A stretch of DNA of 26,889 nucleotides from assembly GCA_900754175.1 (NCBI GenBank), contig CAAEBS010000184.1:1-26889 (forward strand), given 5' to 3'. The notes beneath the pieces are model-generated. The model was not told where the DNA came from, searched no databases, and was given only the letters and a program-made list of their open reading frames with translations. The stretch is from Clostridia bacterium. Lineage in GTDB: Bacteria > Bacillota > Clostridia > Oscillospirales > CAG-272. The translations under genes and the position numbers were made by a program. Numbering within the stretch: position 1 is the stretch's first letter; the number at the start of each line of letters is the position of its first letter. Below, one piece after another: positions 17,034-24,578 of this stretch.

Positions 17034-17816
17034 ATGGCACACGGAAGAAGAACGCCGTTTTCCGCCCTCACACGCACGGCGGGAGAGGTCAAGCGGTACC
17101 GTACTTATCAACGCATTATCCCGGCGGCAATGGGCGGCGTGGCGGCTTTGCTCGTCATTGTGTACGTCATTTCGGTTCTGTTCAGTCACTACGGCAGTTT
17201 TACGGTGGTGGTGGAGAACAGTGCGGACAAACGAAAGTTTGCGCTTTCGCTTGCCGAGAGCGACAATTTTGCCAACCCCACCTCCCGGCTGAATTCCCGG
17301 GCGGTAAAGGATATTACCAATATCGACGGCAATATGCTCCCCTCCGGTCTGAACGACGAGGACGGGGAACACAACGGCGAGGATTACGTGGCGTACACCT
17401 TTTACGTCAAGAACGTAGGCGAGGAGGTTTGCGACTACCGCTACAAGCTGGCGATCTCCAAAATGACCGCCGGTATTGACGCCGCCGTGCGGTTGCGGTT
17501 GTATTTCAATCCGCTCTACTACGATGCGCAGACCGGCGAATATCGGTACAGCGGCGACTACGTGGACTACGCCAAGCCGAAGAGCGGCGGAAACGGCGCT
17601 CCGGAGGTGGACCCGCCGGGGCGGGTGATGACCAACTTCCTCAGCGGCAACACGGTGACCGAGGGGCTGATAGAGAACTTTGTTCCGGGCAGTATCTCCC
17701 GTGTCACGGTGGTGATATGGCTGGAGGGCAACGACCCGGAATGTACCGACGATATTCTGGGCGGCGAATTCAAAATGGATATGTCGTTTGAGATCGTCGA
17801 TGATACCGTGGAGTAA
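17034..17816 (+). CDS. membrane-anchored camelysin/TasA-like protein
   Basis: The 260-residue protein has a basic cytoplasmic N terminus, one membrane segment (about 29-52) and an extracytoplasmic beta-rich domain. There is no TFAWF cleavage signal, so it probably stays as a signal anchor. Near its C terminus it carries WLEGNDPECT (229-238). The small TasA-like protein next to it has the matching WFEGEDTDCT near its own C terminus, and both follow it with a similar strand, so the domains are likely related. This suggests an anchored base or adaptor for a fibre whose subunit is encoded next; the role is inference. The ATG at 17034 has GGAGGTGAG about 5 bases upstream, inside the end of the preceding gene, so translation is coupled. 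Confidence 0.7.
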   Translation: MAHGRRTPFSALTRTAGEVKRYRTYQRIIPAAMGGVAALLVIVYVISVLFSHYGSFTVVVENSADKRKFALSLAESDNFANPTSRLNSRAVKDITNIDGNMLPSGLNDEDGEHNGEDYVAYTFYVKNVGEEVCDYRYKLAISKMTAGIDAAVRLRLYFNPLYYDAQTGEYRYSGDYVDYAKPKSGGNGAPEVDPPGRVMTNFLSGNTVTEGLIENFVPGSISRVTVVIWLEGNDPECTDDILGGEFKMDMSFEIVDDTVE

Positions 17817-17823
17817 CACGGTT

Positions 17824-17837
17824 GCCGGATTTCCGGC
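17824..17837 (+). other. intercistronic hairpin before the major subunit gene
   Basis: GCCGG (17824-17828) and CCGGC (17833-17837) form a small hairpin just after the stop of the anchored protein. It has no T-run. In the same 108-base gap TATAAA near 17878 could be a weak -10 box, but no convincing -35 box accompanies it. Confidence 0.3.
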
Positions 17838-17924
17838 GTGAATTTCGTTATTCTTTCGTCTGGCGCTGGGCGATGGATATAAATAAAAAAGAAAAGCGAA
17901 GATTGAAAAAGGAGAGTTAAAACA

Positions 17925-18677
17925 ATGAAAAAATTCAAGAAACTGATTCCCGCTTTTTGTATGCTGCTGATCTCTGCCGTACTGATGGGAACCTCCACCT
18001 TTGCATGGTTCTCGATGAACTCGGAAGTTACTGCTGGCGCTTTGACAATTAAAGCAACGACGGATGCCAACCTCTTCATTGCCAACGGTGCAAGTGTTGA
18101 GCTTGATGCAATTATCGGCACCTCTGTAGATAATCTTAATGTTAGTGCAAATGCTGTTAAGCCTTGTGAATTGACAGATGCCGATGGTACTGTTACGGTT
18201 AAGGATGTTGCTACTTACACCACTAACCCTACTGTTAGTACGGCAGGAACTGCTGCTACTTACACGAATATCGGTACTATTACCAATACAGCAAAAAACA
18301 ATGAGACCGGAAAAGATGTTGGAAACTATGTGGCTGTTGGCTTTGTTACTATTGCCAGAAAGCAGACCACTGCCGGCACTTACAAAATTACTCCTGTTTG
18401 CACGGTCAATACAGCAAGTGCTTCTAATCTGAACAAGGCGTTGAGAGCGGGTCTGATTATTGACGGTGTATTGTATGAGTCCAATGACGCTAATAGCGCT
18501 GGCACTGAAATCAGCTTTACTTTCAGTGATGTAACAGGTTTGACTGATAATACGGCTTATTCTGTTGCTCTGTTGCTTTGGTTCGAGGGTGAGGATACCG
18601 ATTGCACTGCCAATAATGCTGTGTCTCTGAGCCAGAATACTGCTAATTGGACGTTTACGTCTGCCGCAAACGACTAA
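17925..18677 (+). CDS. TasA/camelysin-like secreted protein, probable major fibre subunit
   Basis: The 250-residue protein has a SipW-type signal: basic start, hydrophobic core (about 7-24) and TFAWFS (25-30) followed by MNSEVTAGALTI. The mature part is rich in Thr, Ala, Asn and Val, acidic, with beta-strand-like alternation and WFEGEDTDCT (219-228) near the C terminus. There is no LPXTG and no C-terminal membrane segment. This resembles the secreted amyloid-like or donor-strand fibre subunits of the TasA/CalY group. It has a strong ribosome site (AAAAAGGAG, 10 bases before the ATG) and, after the signal peptide, T-ending codons unlike its neighbours. A hairpin-terminator pair follows. Together these suggest the most abundant product of the operon, but fibre formation itself is inferred. 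Confidence 0.8.
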   Translation: MKKFKKLIPAFCMLLISAVLMGTSTFAWFSMNSEVTAGALTIKATTDANLFIANGASVELDAIIGTSVDNLNVSANAVKPCELTDADGTVTVKDVATYTTNPTVSTAGTAATYTNIGTITNTAKNNETGKDVGNYVAVGFVTIARKQTTAGTYKITPVCTVNTASASNLNKALRAGLIIDGVLYESNDANSAGTEISFTFSDVTGLTDNTAYSVALLLWFEGEDTDCTANNAVSLSQNTANWTFTSAAND

Positions 18678-18733
18678 GATATAATTATCGTATACTCCAA
18701 CAGCGCCGGGACATGAGTCCCTTTCCCGATACA

Positions 18734-18759
18734 TTTCCCCGGGCATATGCCCGGGGAAA
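18734..18759 (+). terminator. perfect 26-base inverted repeat after the major subunit gene
   Basis: Bases 18734-18746 are exactly the reverse complement of 18747-18759, giving a very GC-rich stem 56 bases after the stop codon. The following GGG-TTTT-CCC sequence and short T-run (18775-18779) could complete a weak terminator. It probably protects the 3' end of the subunit mRNA and reduces read-through. Confidence 0.6.
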
Positions 18760-18782
18760 GAGGGTTTTCCCCCGTTTTTCAG

Positions 18783-18812
18783 AAAAGACCGGAACAGCGC
18801 ACGGTCTTTTTT
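18783..18812 (+). terminator. intrinsic terminator or attenuator before the signal peptidase gene
   Basis: AAAAGACC (18783-18790) pairs with GGTCTTTT (18803-18810), and the T-run extends to 18812. It lies 31 bases before the signal peptidase start. With no promoter visible in between, the downstream genes probably depend on partial read-through. Confidence 0.7.
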
Positions 18813-18842
18813 GAAAAAATCAGATTTTTTTGAGAGGGTATT

Positions 18843-19634
18843 ATGAAGGATAAGCAAAAAACAAAAAAAGTAGTCAGCGTGGTCGTCAATATCATTCTGT
18901 GGCTCTTTGTAGCATTTTCTGTGGTGGTCACGATCGTCGCTTTTTCTGCCGGCGCAAATGCAAAGAACGTGCCCGCTATCGGAGGCAAATGCTTCCTCAG
19001 CGTGCAATCCGGCTCTATGGATGCCGAAAAGCCTGCCGGGATTCCGTCGGACAAGCCGTCGGGATTTTCCAAGGGCACTCTGCTGGTCAGCCGCTATATC
19101 GCCGAGGACGATACGGCAATAGACGAGCTGGAAGTAGGGGACATCATAACCTTTGAGTGGGATATCAACGGCGACGGACAGCTTTCCGCCGGCGAGTACA
19201 ACACCCACCGTATCGTCAGTATCGACCGGGACGCCTCCGGTCATGTGGTCTCTCTGGAGACGCAGGGCGACAATGAGGAATACAGCCACGGACTTACCGA
19301 GCAGGTAAGACGCTCCGCTGTGATTGCGCAGTACACCGGCAAGAAAATGCCCGGTATCGGCGCCGTACAGACCTTTCTTTCCTCCCGCCTTGGATTTTTC
19401 CTGTGCATTTTACTGCCGCTGTTTGCGTTCTTCGTTTATCAGCTGGTGGTCTTTATCCTTGCCGTCCGCCGTGTGCGGAATTCCGGCAAAAAGGTGATCA
19501 CTGCCGAGGATGAGGAAATGATCAAACAAAAGGCGATTGAAGAATATCTGCGCCGTCAACAGCAGGAGTCTGCGGACAAGCAGGACGGCGAAACCTCCGG
19601 AAAGAACGACGGGGGACAGGGTCCGGAGCAATAA
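18843..19634 (+). CDS. SipW-type signal peptidase I (first copy)
   Basis: The 263-residue membrane serine protease should remove the SipW-type signals of the exported proteins in this locus. It has an N-terminal membrane segment (about 10-34), the nucleophile in SGSM (Ser58), His122 in NTHRIV in place of the lysine of ordinary bacterial signal peptidases, and Asp143 in QGDNEE. This Ser-His-Asp arrangement is that of the ER/SipW-type (S26B) branch. A second membrane segment lies at about 180-203. A charged C-terminal tail with an EEYLRRQQQE helix faces the cytoplasm. There is an insertion with repeated PAGIPSDKPSG-type sequence after the Ser motif. The start at 18843 has GAGAGGG upstream. Confidence 0.9.
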   Translation: MKDKQKTKKVVSVVVNIILWLFVAFSVVVTIVAFSAGANAKNVPAIGGKCFLSVQSGSMDAEKPAGIPSDKPSGFSKGTLLVSRYIAEDDTAIDELEVGDIITFEWDINGDGQLSAGEYNTHRIVSIDRDASGHVVSLETQGDNEEYSHGLTEQVRRSAVIAQYTGKKMPGIGAVQTFLSSRLGFFLCILLPLFAFFVYQLVVFILAVRRVRNSGKKVITAEDEEMIKQKAIEEYLRRQQQESADKQDGETSGKNDGGQGPEQ

Positions 19635-19712
19635 GTTCCCGGACAACTGCGTTTTGCGCAGATTGCAGGATATGGATAAGTTTTAGCAAAGCAAGGTAGG
19701 TGCGGTGGCGAG

Positions 19713-21269
19713 ATGAATGAATTTTTATATGGCTTTCTGACCTGGTTCAAGGCGTTTTTCAGCTATATGTTGGATGGGATCCTGACGTTTTTCAAAGGGA
19801 TCTTTTTCGGCATTGGCAAAATATTCGACTTCCCGTATTATTTCAGGCTCTGGTCGGATGAAAGCGCCAATTTCAACGCAATGGACTGGATTCTCTCCAT
19901 TCTTACCTTTATCCTTACCTTTGCCGTCTGGACGGGTGCGATCTTTCTGATTATCATCGGCGTCCGGAAATACATCCGCTTCCGCCATACGCTGGTGGGC
20001 AACGAGGATCTTCTGGAGGAGATCGCCGACCTGCACCGGGACGTGCTCCGTCTCACGCAGGAAAAGGAGCGCATCATTCAGATGAAAGTTGCCCAGGCGG
20101 GGCTTTCCTACGAGCAGATGAAGCAACTGCTTGGCGAAGCGGAGGGCGAGGGAGAGGACGCAGACGCAAACAAGAATACGGCGCTCCCCGCACCGAGATT
20201 TGCAAGGCTTGCGGCGGTGGACGAAAAGTATTCCTTCTACACGCCGCCGGTATATGACAACGGAATGTCCTTGCAGGAAATCTGCGAGGATCTGCGGAAT
20301 TATGCCTGCTCCAGCCATTCTCTTTACTACGAATTGCGGACGATCCGCCTGATGTTTGCCGGTTTTGCTTCGACAAAGCTGATTATTCTTCAGGGTATTT
20401 CGGGTACCGGTAAGACATCGCTTCCCTACGTCATGGGAAAATATTTCATCAACGACGCCACGATCGCCTCTGTTCAGCCGTCCTGGCGGGACAGAAACGA
20501 ACTGTTCGGCTATTTCAACGAGTTTACCAAGAAATTCAACGAGACCGAGGTCCTGCGCCGCATCTACGAGGCGGGCTACAACGACGACCTCAACATTATC
20601 ATTCTGGATGAGATGAACATTGCCCGTGTGGAGTACTACTTTGCGGAAATGCTCTCGATTCTGGAAATGCCGGATCCCTCCGAATGGAAGATCGAAATTG
20701 TGCCGTCCTCCTGGGAAAACGATCCGAAGCAACTGACCGACGGTGCTCTGCACATCCCGCAGAACGTCTGGTACATCGGTACTATCAACAACGACGATTC
20801 CACCTTCTCGGTCTCCGATAAGGTGTACGACCGTGCGCTGGTGGTGAACCTTGACAGCAAGGGAATCCCCTTTGACGCACCCCTGACCGTGGAAAAACGG
20901 ATCTCCTATTCCTACGTGTCGGCTCTTTACGAGCAGGCAAAGGCGGAGCATCCGGTCAGCGCTCAGGCGCTTGAAAATATCGGAAAGCTTGACCTGTACG
21001 TGATCGACAAATTCCGGGTCGCTTTCGGTAACCGTATTCTGAAACAGCTCAAGACCTTTGTGCCGGTTTACGTCGCCTGCGGCGGCGTGGAGGCAGAGGC
21101 GATCGACTATATTCTCGCCACAAAAGTGTTCCGCAAGTTTGAGTCGCTCAACCTTTCGCTGATCCGGGACGAGATCCGGGGACTGATTTCCTACATGGAC
21201 AGCCTGTTCGGCAAGGGCGTGATGCAGGAAAGCATCGCATATTTACAGCGCCTGCAGAAAATGTACTGA
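19713..21269 (+). CDS. membrane-anchored McrB-like AAA+ ATPase
   Basis: The 518-residue protein begins with two hydrophobic stretches (about 4-35 and 57-82) and a likely coiled coil (about 93-135), followed by an AAA+ domain of the McrB/dynein-related group. It has Walker A GISGTGKTS (228-236, Lys234), Walker B LDEMN (Asp299, Glu300) in the McrB-like context ARVEYYFAEMLSILE, sensor region GTINNDDS (Asn359) and a conserved DRA arginine (Arg374). No DNA-recognition domain is visible at the N terminus, where restriction-type McrB proteins carry theirs. The gene lies 78 bases behind a signal peptidase and 38 bases before its probable partner. I infer a membrane-tethered remodelling or assembly motor rather than DNA restriction. 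Confidence 0.82.
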   Translation: MNEFLYGFLTWFKAFFSYMLDGILTFFKGIFFGIGKIFDFPYYFRLWSDESANFNAMDWILSILTFILTFAVWTGAIFLIIIGVRKYIRFRHTLVGNEDLLEEIADLHRDVLRLTQEKERIIQMKVAQAGLSYEQMKQLLGEAEGEGEDADANKNTALPAPRFARLAAVDEKYSFYTPPVYDNGMSLQEICEDLRNYACSSHSLYYELRTIRLMFAGFASTKLIILQGISGTGKTSLPYVMGKYFINDATIASVQPSWRDRNELFGYFNEFTKKFNETEVLRRIYEAGYNDDLNIIILDEMNIARVEYYFAEMLSILEMPDPSEWKIEIVPSSWENDPKQLTDGALHIPQNVWYIGTINNDDSTFSVSDKVYDRALVVNLDSKGIPFDAPLTVEKRISYSYVSALYEQAKAEHPVSAQALENIGKLDLYVIDKFRVAFGNRILKQLKTFVPVYVACGGVEAEAIDYILATKVFRKFESLNLSLIRDEIRGLISYMDSLFGKGVMQESIAYLQRLQKMY

Positions 21270-21307
21270 TGCGGCGCACCTGACCGCTTGACAAAGGAGG
21301 CGCTGGT

Positions 21308-23890
21308 ATGAACAGAAAAGAAAACAGGACCGCTGTGACCGGACAGCCTCAGTTGGGCTTGCGGGAGTGCGTGGACAAACTGCTGTACGTCAGGTCCTTT
21401 GCGGCAAAGCTTGCTTTGTCGGAGTCTGTCATCAAGCAGTGTTATGCCACGCTTGCCACCGAGCTGTTGTCCTATGAAAAGGTAGTGGAACGGGACACCT
21501 GGTCGGGAAGTACCTTTTATGCCGGGCAGAAGCAGATTGCAAAATTCGGCATAAACGGAACCACCCTCGTTCTCACGCTTGCCGCTACGCCGGAGAAAAT
21601 GCCCGGCGCATGGTATCGTGCGGATAACTCTGCTGATCGCAGAAAAGACGCCGCTCCTGCACAGTTGAAAATTCAGAATGAGCGCTCGGCAAAGGTCGCC
21701 GCTCATCTGATTGAAAATATGGCAAAGGCACACGGGCTTGTAAAAAAACGCACACCCGTGGAGCCGGTCAATGCCGAAAACTTCCCGGCGGAAAGCTTTG
21801 AAAAGCTTCTGACCCGGGGTTGGATCCGACTTCTGAAGCCGGAGCTGGAGGATACGCCCGAAGAGGGAGATATTTATGACGACACCTCCCGGTCGGTGGG
21901 GGAACTGCTATCCCGCCACGGGACCTACCGGGATATTCTGGAGCTGTTTTCCGACGGAGAAGCGTCGGTCCGGCAGTCCGAGCGCCTGATGCTCCGTGCC
22001 ATTGACGAGGTATGGGTGCAGACGGTGGAGGATTGCGTTACCACGCTGGATCACCTGATCCGGCACCCGGTTGGCTACATTGCGGAAACCGAAGAGGTGC
22101 TTCCCATTGAGCTGACCCGTAAGATCACAGGGCGCTCGATTGCGCACCTGGGACAACATTCCGATTACATTGCAAAAATCGACGGGGATGAGATCACGCC
22201 CAACAAACTGCTCAATGTGTTCCGGGATGATTCTCTCCTGATGTATGAAAATAAATTTCTCAACACCCTGCTTGCCCGCCTGTATCTTTTTGTGCATCGG
22301 CGCTATGAAATCTGGAAAAAGAACGGAATGGATGAGAAAGTCCGAGCGGTGGAATTTGAAAACCGCTTCCGGGACGGGGAAGCACGGGGCGTTGTCCGCA
22401 TGAGCATCGAGCTTTCGGAGCGGTATGAGGGCACGGAGGACGTGAAGAATTATACCTACGAGAGCGGCTTGTGGAACCGTGTGGAGCGGCTGGACGATAT
22501 TGTCAGCGCCTACATGGGGTCGGATTTTGTCAAGCGGATGGGCAAAAATTACGTTCACCCGCCGATCATGCGCACCAATGCGATTCTGAAAAACAAGTAT
22601 TTCCGCCAGTGCCTGGCGCTTTGGGAGTTCATCGAAAGCTACGACGACGGAAATTACGGCTTGCTGGTAAACGAAAAGCTGATAGACGTCCCGCCGGCAT
22701 ATCAGCGGGAGATCGCCTCCGGGCTTGCGCCGCAGTATCTTTTCTTCCGCCACTATGTGTGCGGCGAGGAGGCGGAGGGCGACGTGCTCGGCACCTTTGA
22801 ATCGCCGGTTCTCCACGCAAGGGTCGTGGAGGAGAGCGAGGGCATTTCGGAGGACGAATTCAGCACAAGGGTCAGAAATCCGGAGGACGCCGGCGAGGAG
22901 GATATCCTCTTTGCCATGGCGGTGGCTCTGCGTGCGGATGCTTTGCTGGAGGAGCCGCCGGCACCGGTGGAGGAAGCACCGTTTGAACCGGAAGTCGAAG
23001 CCGAAGTGCAGCCCGAAGCTCCGGCAGAGGTGCCCGCAGAACCCGAAGAAGTCGCAGAGCACGCAGAAACTGCAGAAAACGAAAAATTACCCACCGTCGA
23101 ACCGCAGTCTGATCTGTTTATTGCCGGCGGCGAAAATGTGCGGAAATTTTTTGAATCGCTCACCCACGAATTTGCAAGATACCGGGGCGTCGAAGTGTGC
23201 TCCGATGGGCAGGATTATGCGTATCTTGCCGAAAAAACCGTGCTTGCACGGGCATTTGTGCGTGGAAACGTGCTTTGGATGGGCTTTGCACTGGACCCGG
23301 AAACGGCAGATGAAAGCTACCGGTTACATCGTGCAAAAAGTGATGAAAAATACAACGATACGCCTGCGCTTATGCGCATGGACAGCCCACGCAGTCTGAA
23401 ATATGCCAAGCGCCTGATCGCCAGCATCTGTGCCGGATATTCGCTGACCTACGACAGGCAGAGACAGCCGGTCATCCGGAGTGCGGACGAGGCGGCAAAG
23501 CGGGTGCGGGAAAAGGCGCCGGTTCCGATCTATACCGGGGCAGTGTCGCCGGTACCCGGAATCCCGGCAGAGGCGATCGTGCCTGCAACCCAGGCGCCGA
23601 TGCCGTCGATGAATATTGCCGCCGATCTTGCGGCGGGCGGTCAGGAGGTGCGCATTGCGCACGTCCCGGCGGAAATGCCCGAGGCATACGAGCAAAAGAC
23701 CGAGAAAACCGAAATGCCGCAAATGAAATTCCCCGATTCGATGGATTACAGCGACCCTGCGGTGTTCGGTCTGGACGACCCCAGCGGCTTTATCCGGGAT
23801 ATCGAGGAGCACGGGGAACGGGAGCTTGTCCGGGAGGGACCCGGCGCTGCGGAAGATAAGGGGCATGAAAGCCATGAAAAAGAAGAATAA
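21308..23890 (+). CDS. DUF2357-like partner of the AAA+ ATPase with a Pro/Glu linker
   Basis: The 860-residue soluble-looking protein contains MYENKFLNTLL (312-322), then a long helical region and PPIMRTNAILKN (about 418-429), features I associate with DUF2357/McrC-side proteins that pair with McrB-like ATPases. No PD-(D/E)XK nuclease motif is visible after them. Instead there is a Pro/Glu/Ala-rich acidic linker (about 548-601) and a separate C-terminal domain (about 610-710) with VLARAFVRGNVLWMGFALDP and DTPALMRMDSPRSLKYAKRLI, a pattern I remember from many uncharacterised Clostridia proteins. The ATG at 21308 has AAAGGAGG 8 bases upstream. It overlaps the next gene by 26 bases. Function unknown; the family call is moderate. 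Confidence 0.6.
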   Translation: MNRKENRTAVTGQPQLGLRECVDKLLYVRSFAAKLALSESVIKQCYATLATELLSYEKVVERDTWSGSTFYAGQKQIAKFGINGTTLVLTLAATPEKMPGAWYRADNSADRRKDAAPAQLKIQNERSAKVAAHLIENMAKAHGLVKKRTPVEPVNAENFPAESFEKLLTRGWIRLLKPELEDTPEEGDIYDDTSRSVGELLSRHGTYRDILELFSDGEASVRQSERLMLRAIDEVWVQTVEDCVTTLDHLIRHPVGYIAETEEVLPIELTRKITGRSIAHLGQHSDYIAKIDGDEITPNKLLNVFRDDSLLMYENKFLNTLLARLYLFVHRRYEIWKKNGMDEKVRAVEFENRFRDGEARGVVRMSIELSERYEGTEDVKNYTYESGLWNRVERLDDIVSAYMGSDFVKRMGKNYVHPPIMRTNAILKNKYFRQCLALWEFIESYDDGNYGLLVNEKLIDVPPAYQREIASGLAPQYLFFRHYVCGEEAEGDVLGTFESPVLHARVVEESEGISEDEFSTRVRNPEDAGEEDILFAMAVALRADALLEEPPAPVEEAPFEPEVEAEVQPEAPAEVPAEPEEVAEHAETAENEKLPTVEPQSDLFIAGGENVRKFFESLTHEFARYRGVEVCSDGQDYAYLAEKTVLARAFVRGNVLWMGFALDPETADESYRLHRAKSDEKYNDTPALMRMDSPRSLKYAKRLIASICAGYSLTYDRQRQPVIRSADEAAKRVREKAPVPIYTGAVSPVPGIPAEAIVPATQAPMPSMNIAADLAAGGQEVRIAHVPAEMPEAYEQKTEKTEMPQMKFPDSMDYSDPAVFGLDDPSGFIRDIEEHGERELVREGPGAAEDKGHESHEKEE

Positions 23891-24548
23891 GCGTTCGGCA
23901 GTCAGAACGGTGCTCACCCTGTGCCTTGCCGTTCTGCTGGCGCTGTCGGCGTTTGCGGTGATCGTCAATAAAATGCAGGGCAAGACGGTTTTTGCCTTTG
24001 GCTACACCTGTCTTTGGGTGCAGACCGGGAGCATGGAGCCGACCATTCCCACGAAAAGCTATATCCTGGTAAAGAAAACAGACGCCGCCGATTGTACCGT
24101 CGGCGACGTGATTGTGTTCGTGTGCCGGGACGCCGATTCCCCCGTTTACGGCAGTCTGGTCACGCACCGGATCGACGAGGTGACGCCGGAGGGCTTTCGT
24201 ACCAAGGGCGATTCGGTCCTGTCGGCACAGGATCCGTGGGTGGTTGAGCCGGACGACGTGGTGGCAGTGTACGTGAGAAATCTTGCGGTACTTACCTTTT
24301 TCGGCAGGATCTTTTCCTCCTGGTTCGGACTTTACCTCATCATCGGGATCCTGATTTTGTCCTGCGCCTTCCTTTACATTCCGGATATCGTGCGTGGAAT
24401 TCGGGAGGTTGAGGCAGAGGAGCGGGATGCGGAAATTGCCCGCCGTGTGGAGCAGGAGGTACAGCGCCTGCAACGGCAAAAGAGCGGAGACTCTTCCCCG
24501 AAAAAGCTGCCGGAGGGCGGGGATGAAAAGGGCACAAAAGGCGAATAA
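23865..24548 (+). CDS. SipW-type signal peptidase I (second copy)
   Basis: The 227-residue membrane serine protease is of the same S26B type as the first copy but clearly divergent. It has a membrane segment (about 12-32), the nucleophile in QTGSMEPTIP (Ser56), His101 in VTHRID and Asp116 in TKGDSV, then a second membrane segment (about 148-172) and a cytoplasmic, highly charged helical tail. The frame is open upstream to a TTG at 23826, but the ATG at 23865 or 23874 fits the family N terminus and the nearby AAGGGG. It begins within the last 26 bases of the DUF2357-like gene, so translation is probably coupled. Two peptidases in one operon suggest different substrates or a processing cascade. 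Confidence 0.85.
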   Translation: MKAMKKKNKRSAVRTVLTLCLAVLLALSAFAVIVNKMQGKTVFAFGYTCLWVQTGSMEPTIPTKSYILVKKTDAADCTVGDVIVFVCRDADSPVYGSLVTHRIDEVTPEGFRTKGDSVLSAQDPWVVEPDDVVAVYVRNLAVLTFFGRIFSSWFGLYLIIGILILSCAFLYIPDIVRGIREVEAEERDAEIARRVEQEVQRLQRQKSGDSSPKKLPEGGDEKGTKGE

Positions 24549-24578
24549 ATGGCAAAATAACTGAGAAAGGAGAGAGTT

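Noticed and set aside
17870..17890. Separate promoter for the TasA-like gene
   Set aside because: A TATAAA-like box is present, but no acceptable -35 box is found at 16-18 bases and there is no TGn extension in the right place.
12777..18677. Sortase-assembled pilus or type IV pilus
   Set aside because: There is no LPXTG motif, no sortase, no prepilin-type cleavage site, and no PilB/PilC or prepilin peptidase. The TFAWF signals and SipW-type peptidases fit a TasA/camelysin-type system better.
16971..19289. Very long open frame on the minus strand across the fibre genes, plus similar ones at 705-2096 and 4270-6303
   Set aside because: They lie opposite recognisable + strand genes, lack ribosome sites and family motifs, and result from the codon bias of the real genes.
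19647..19661. Small CTGCG/CGCAG hairpin between the first signal peptidase and the ATPase gene
   Set aside because: It is only five pairs with no T-run, so it is too weak to call a terminator or regulator.
22950..23110. Tandem repeat or coding repeat in the DUF2357-like gene
   Set aside because: The Glu/Pro/Ala richness is a low-complexity linker; no unit repeats exactly at DNA level.
19713..23890. McrBC-type restriction or other phage defence system
   Set aside because: The ATPase has membrane segments instead of a DNA-recognition domain, no nuclease motif is visible in the partner, and the neighbours are export and cyclic-di-GMP genes. A hidden nuclease fold cannot be fully excluded by eye.
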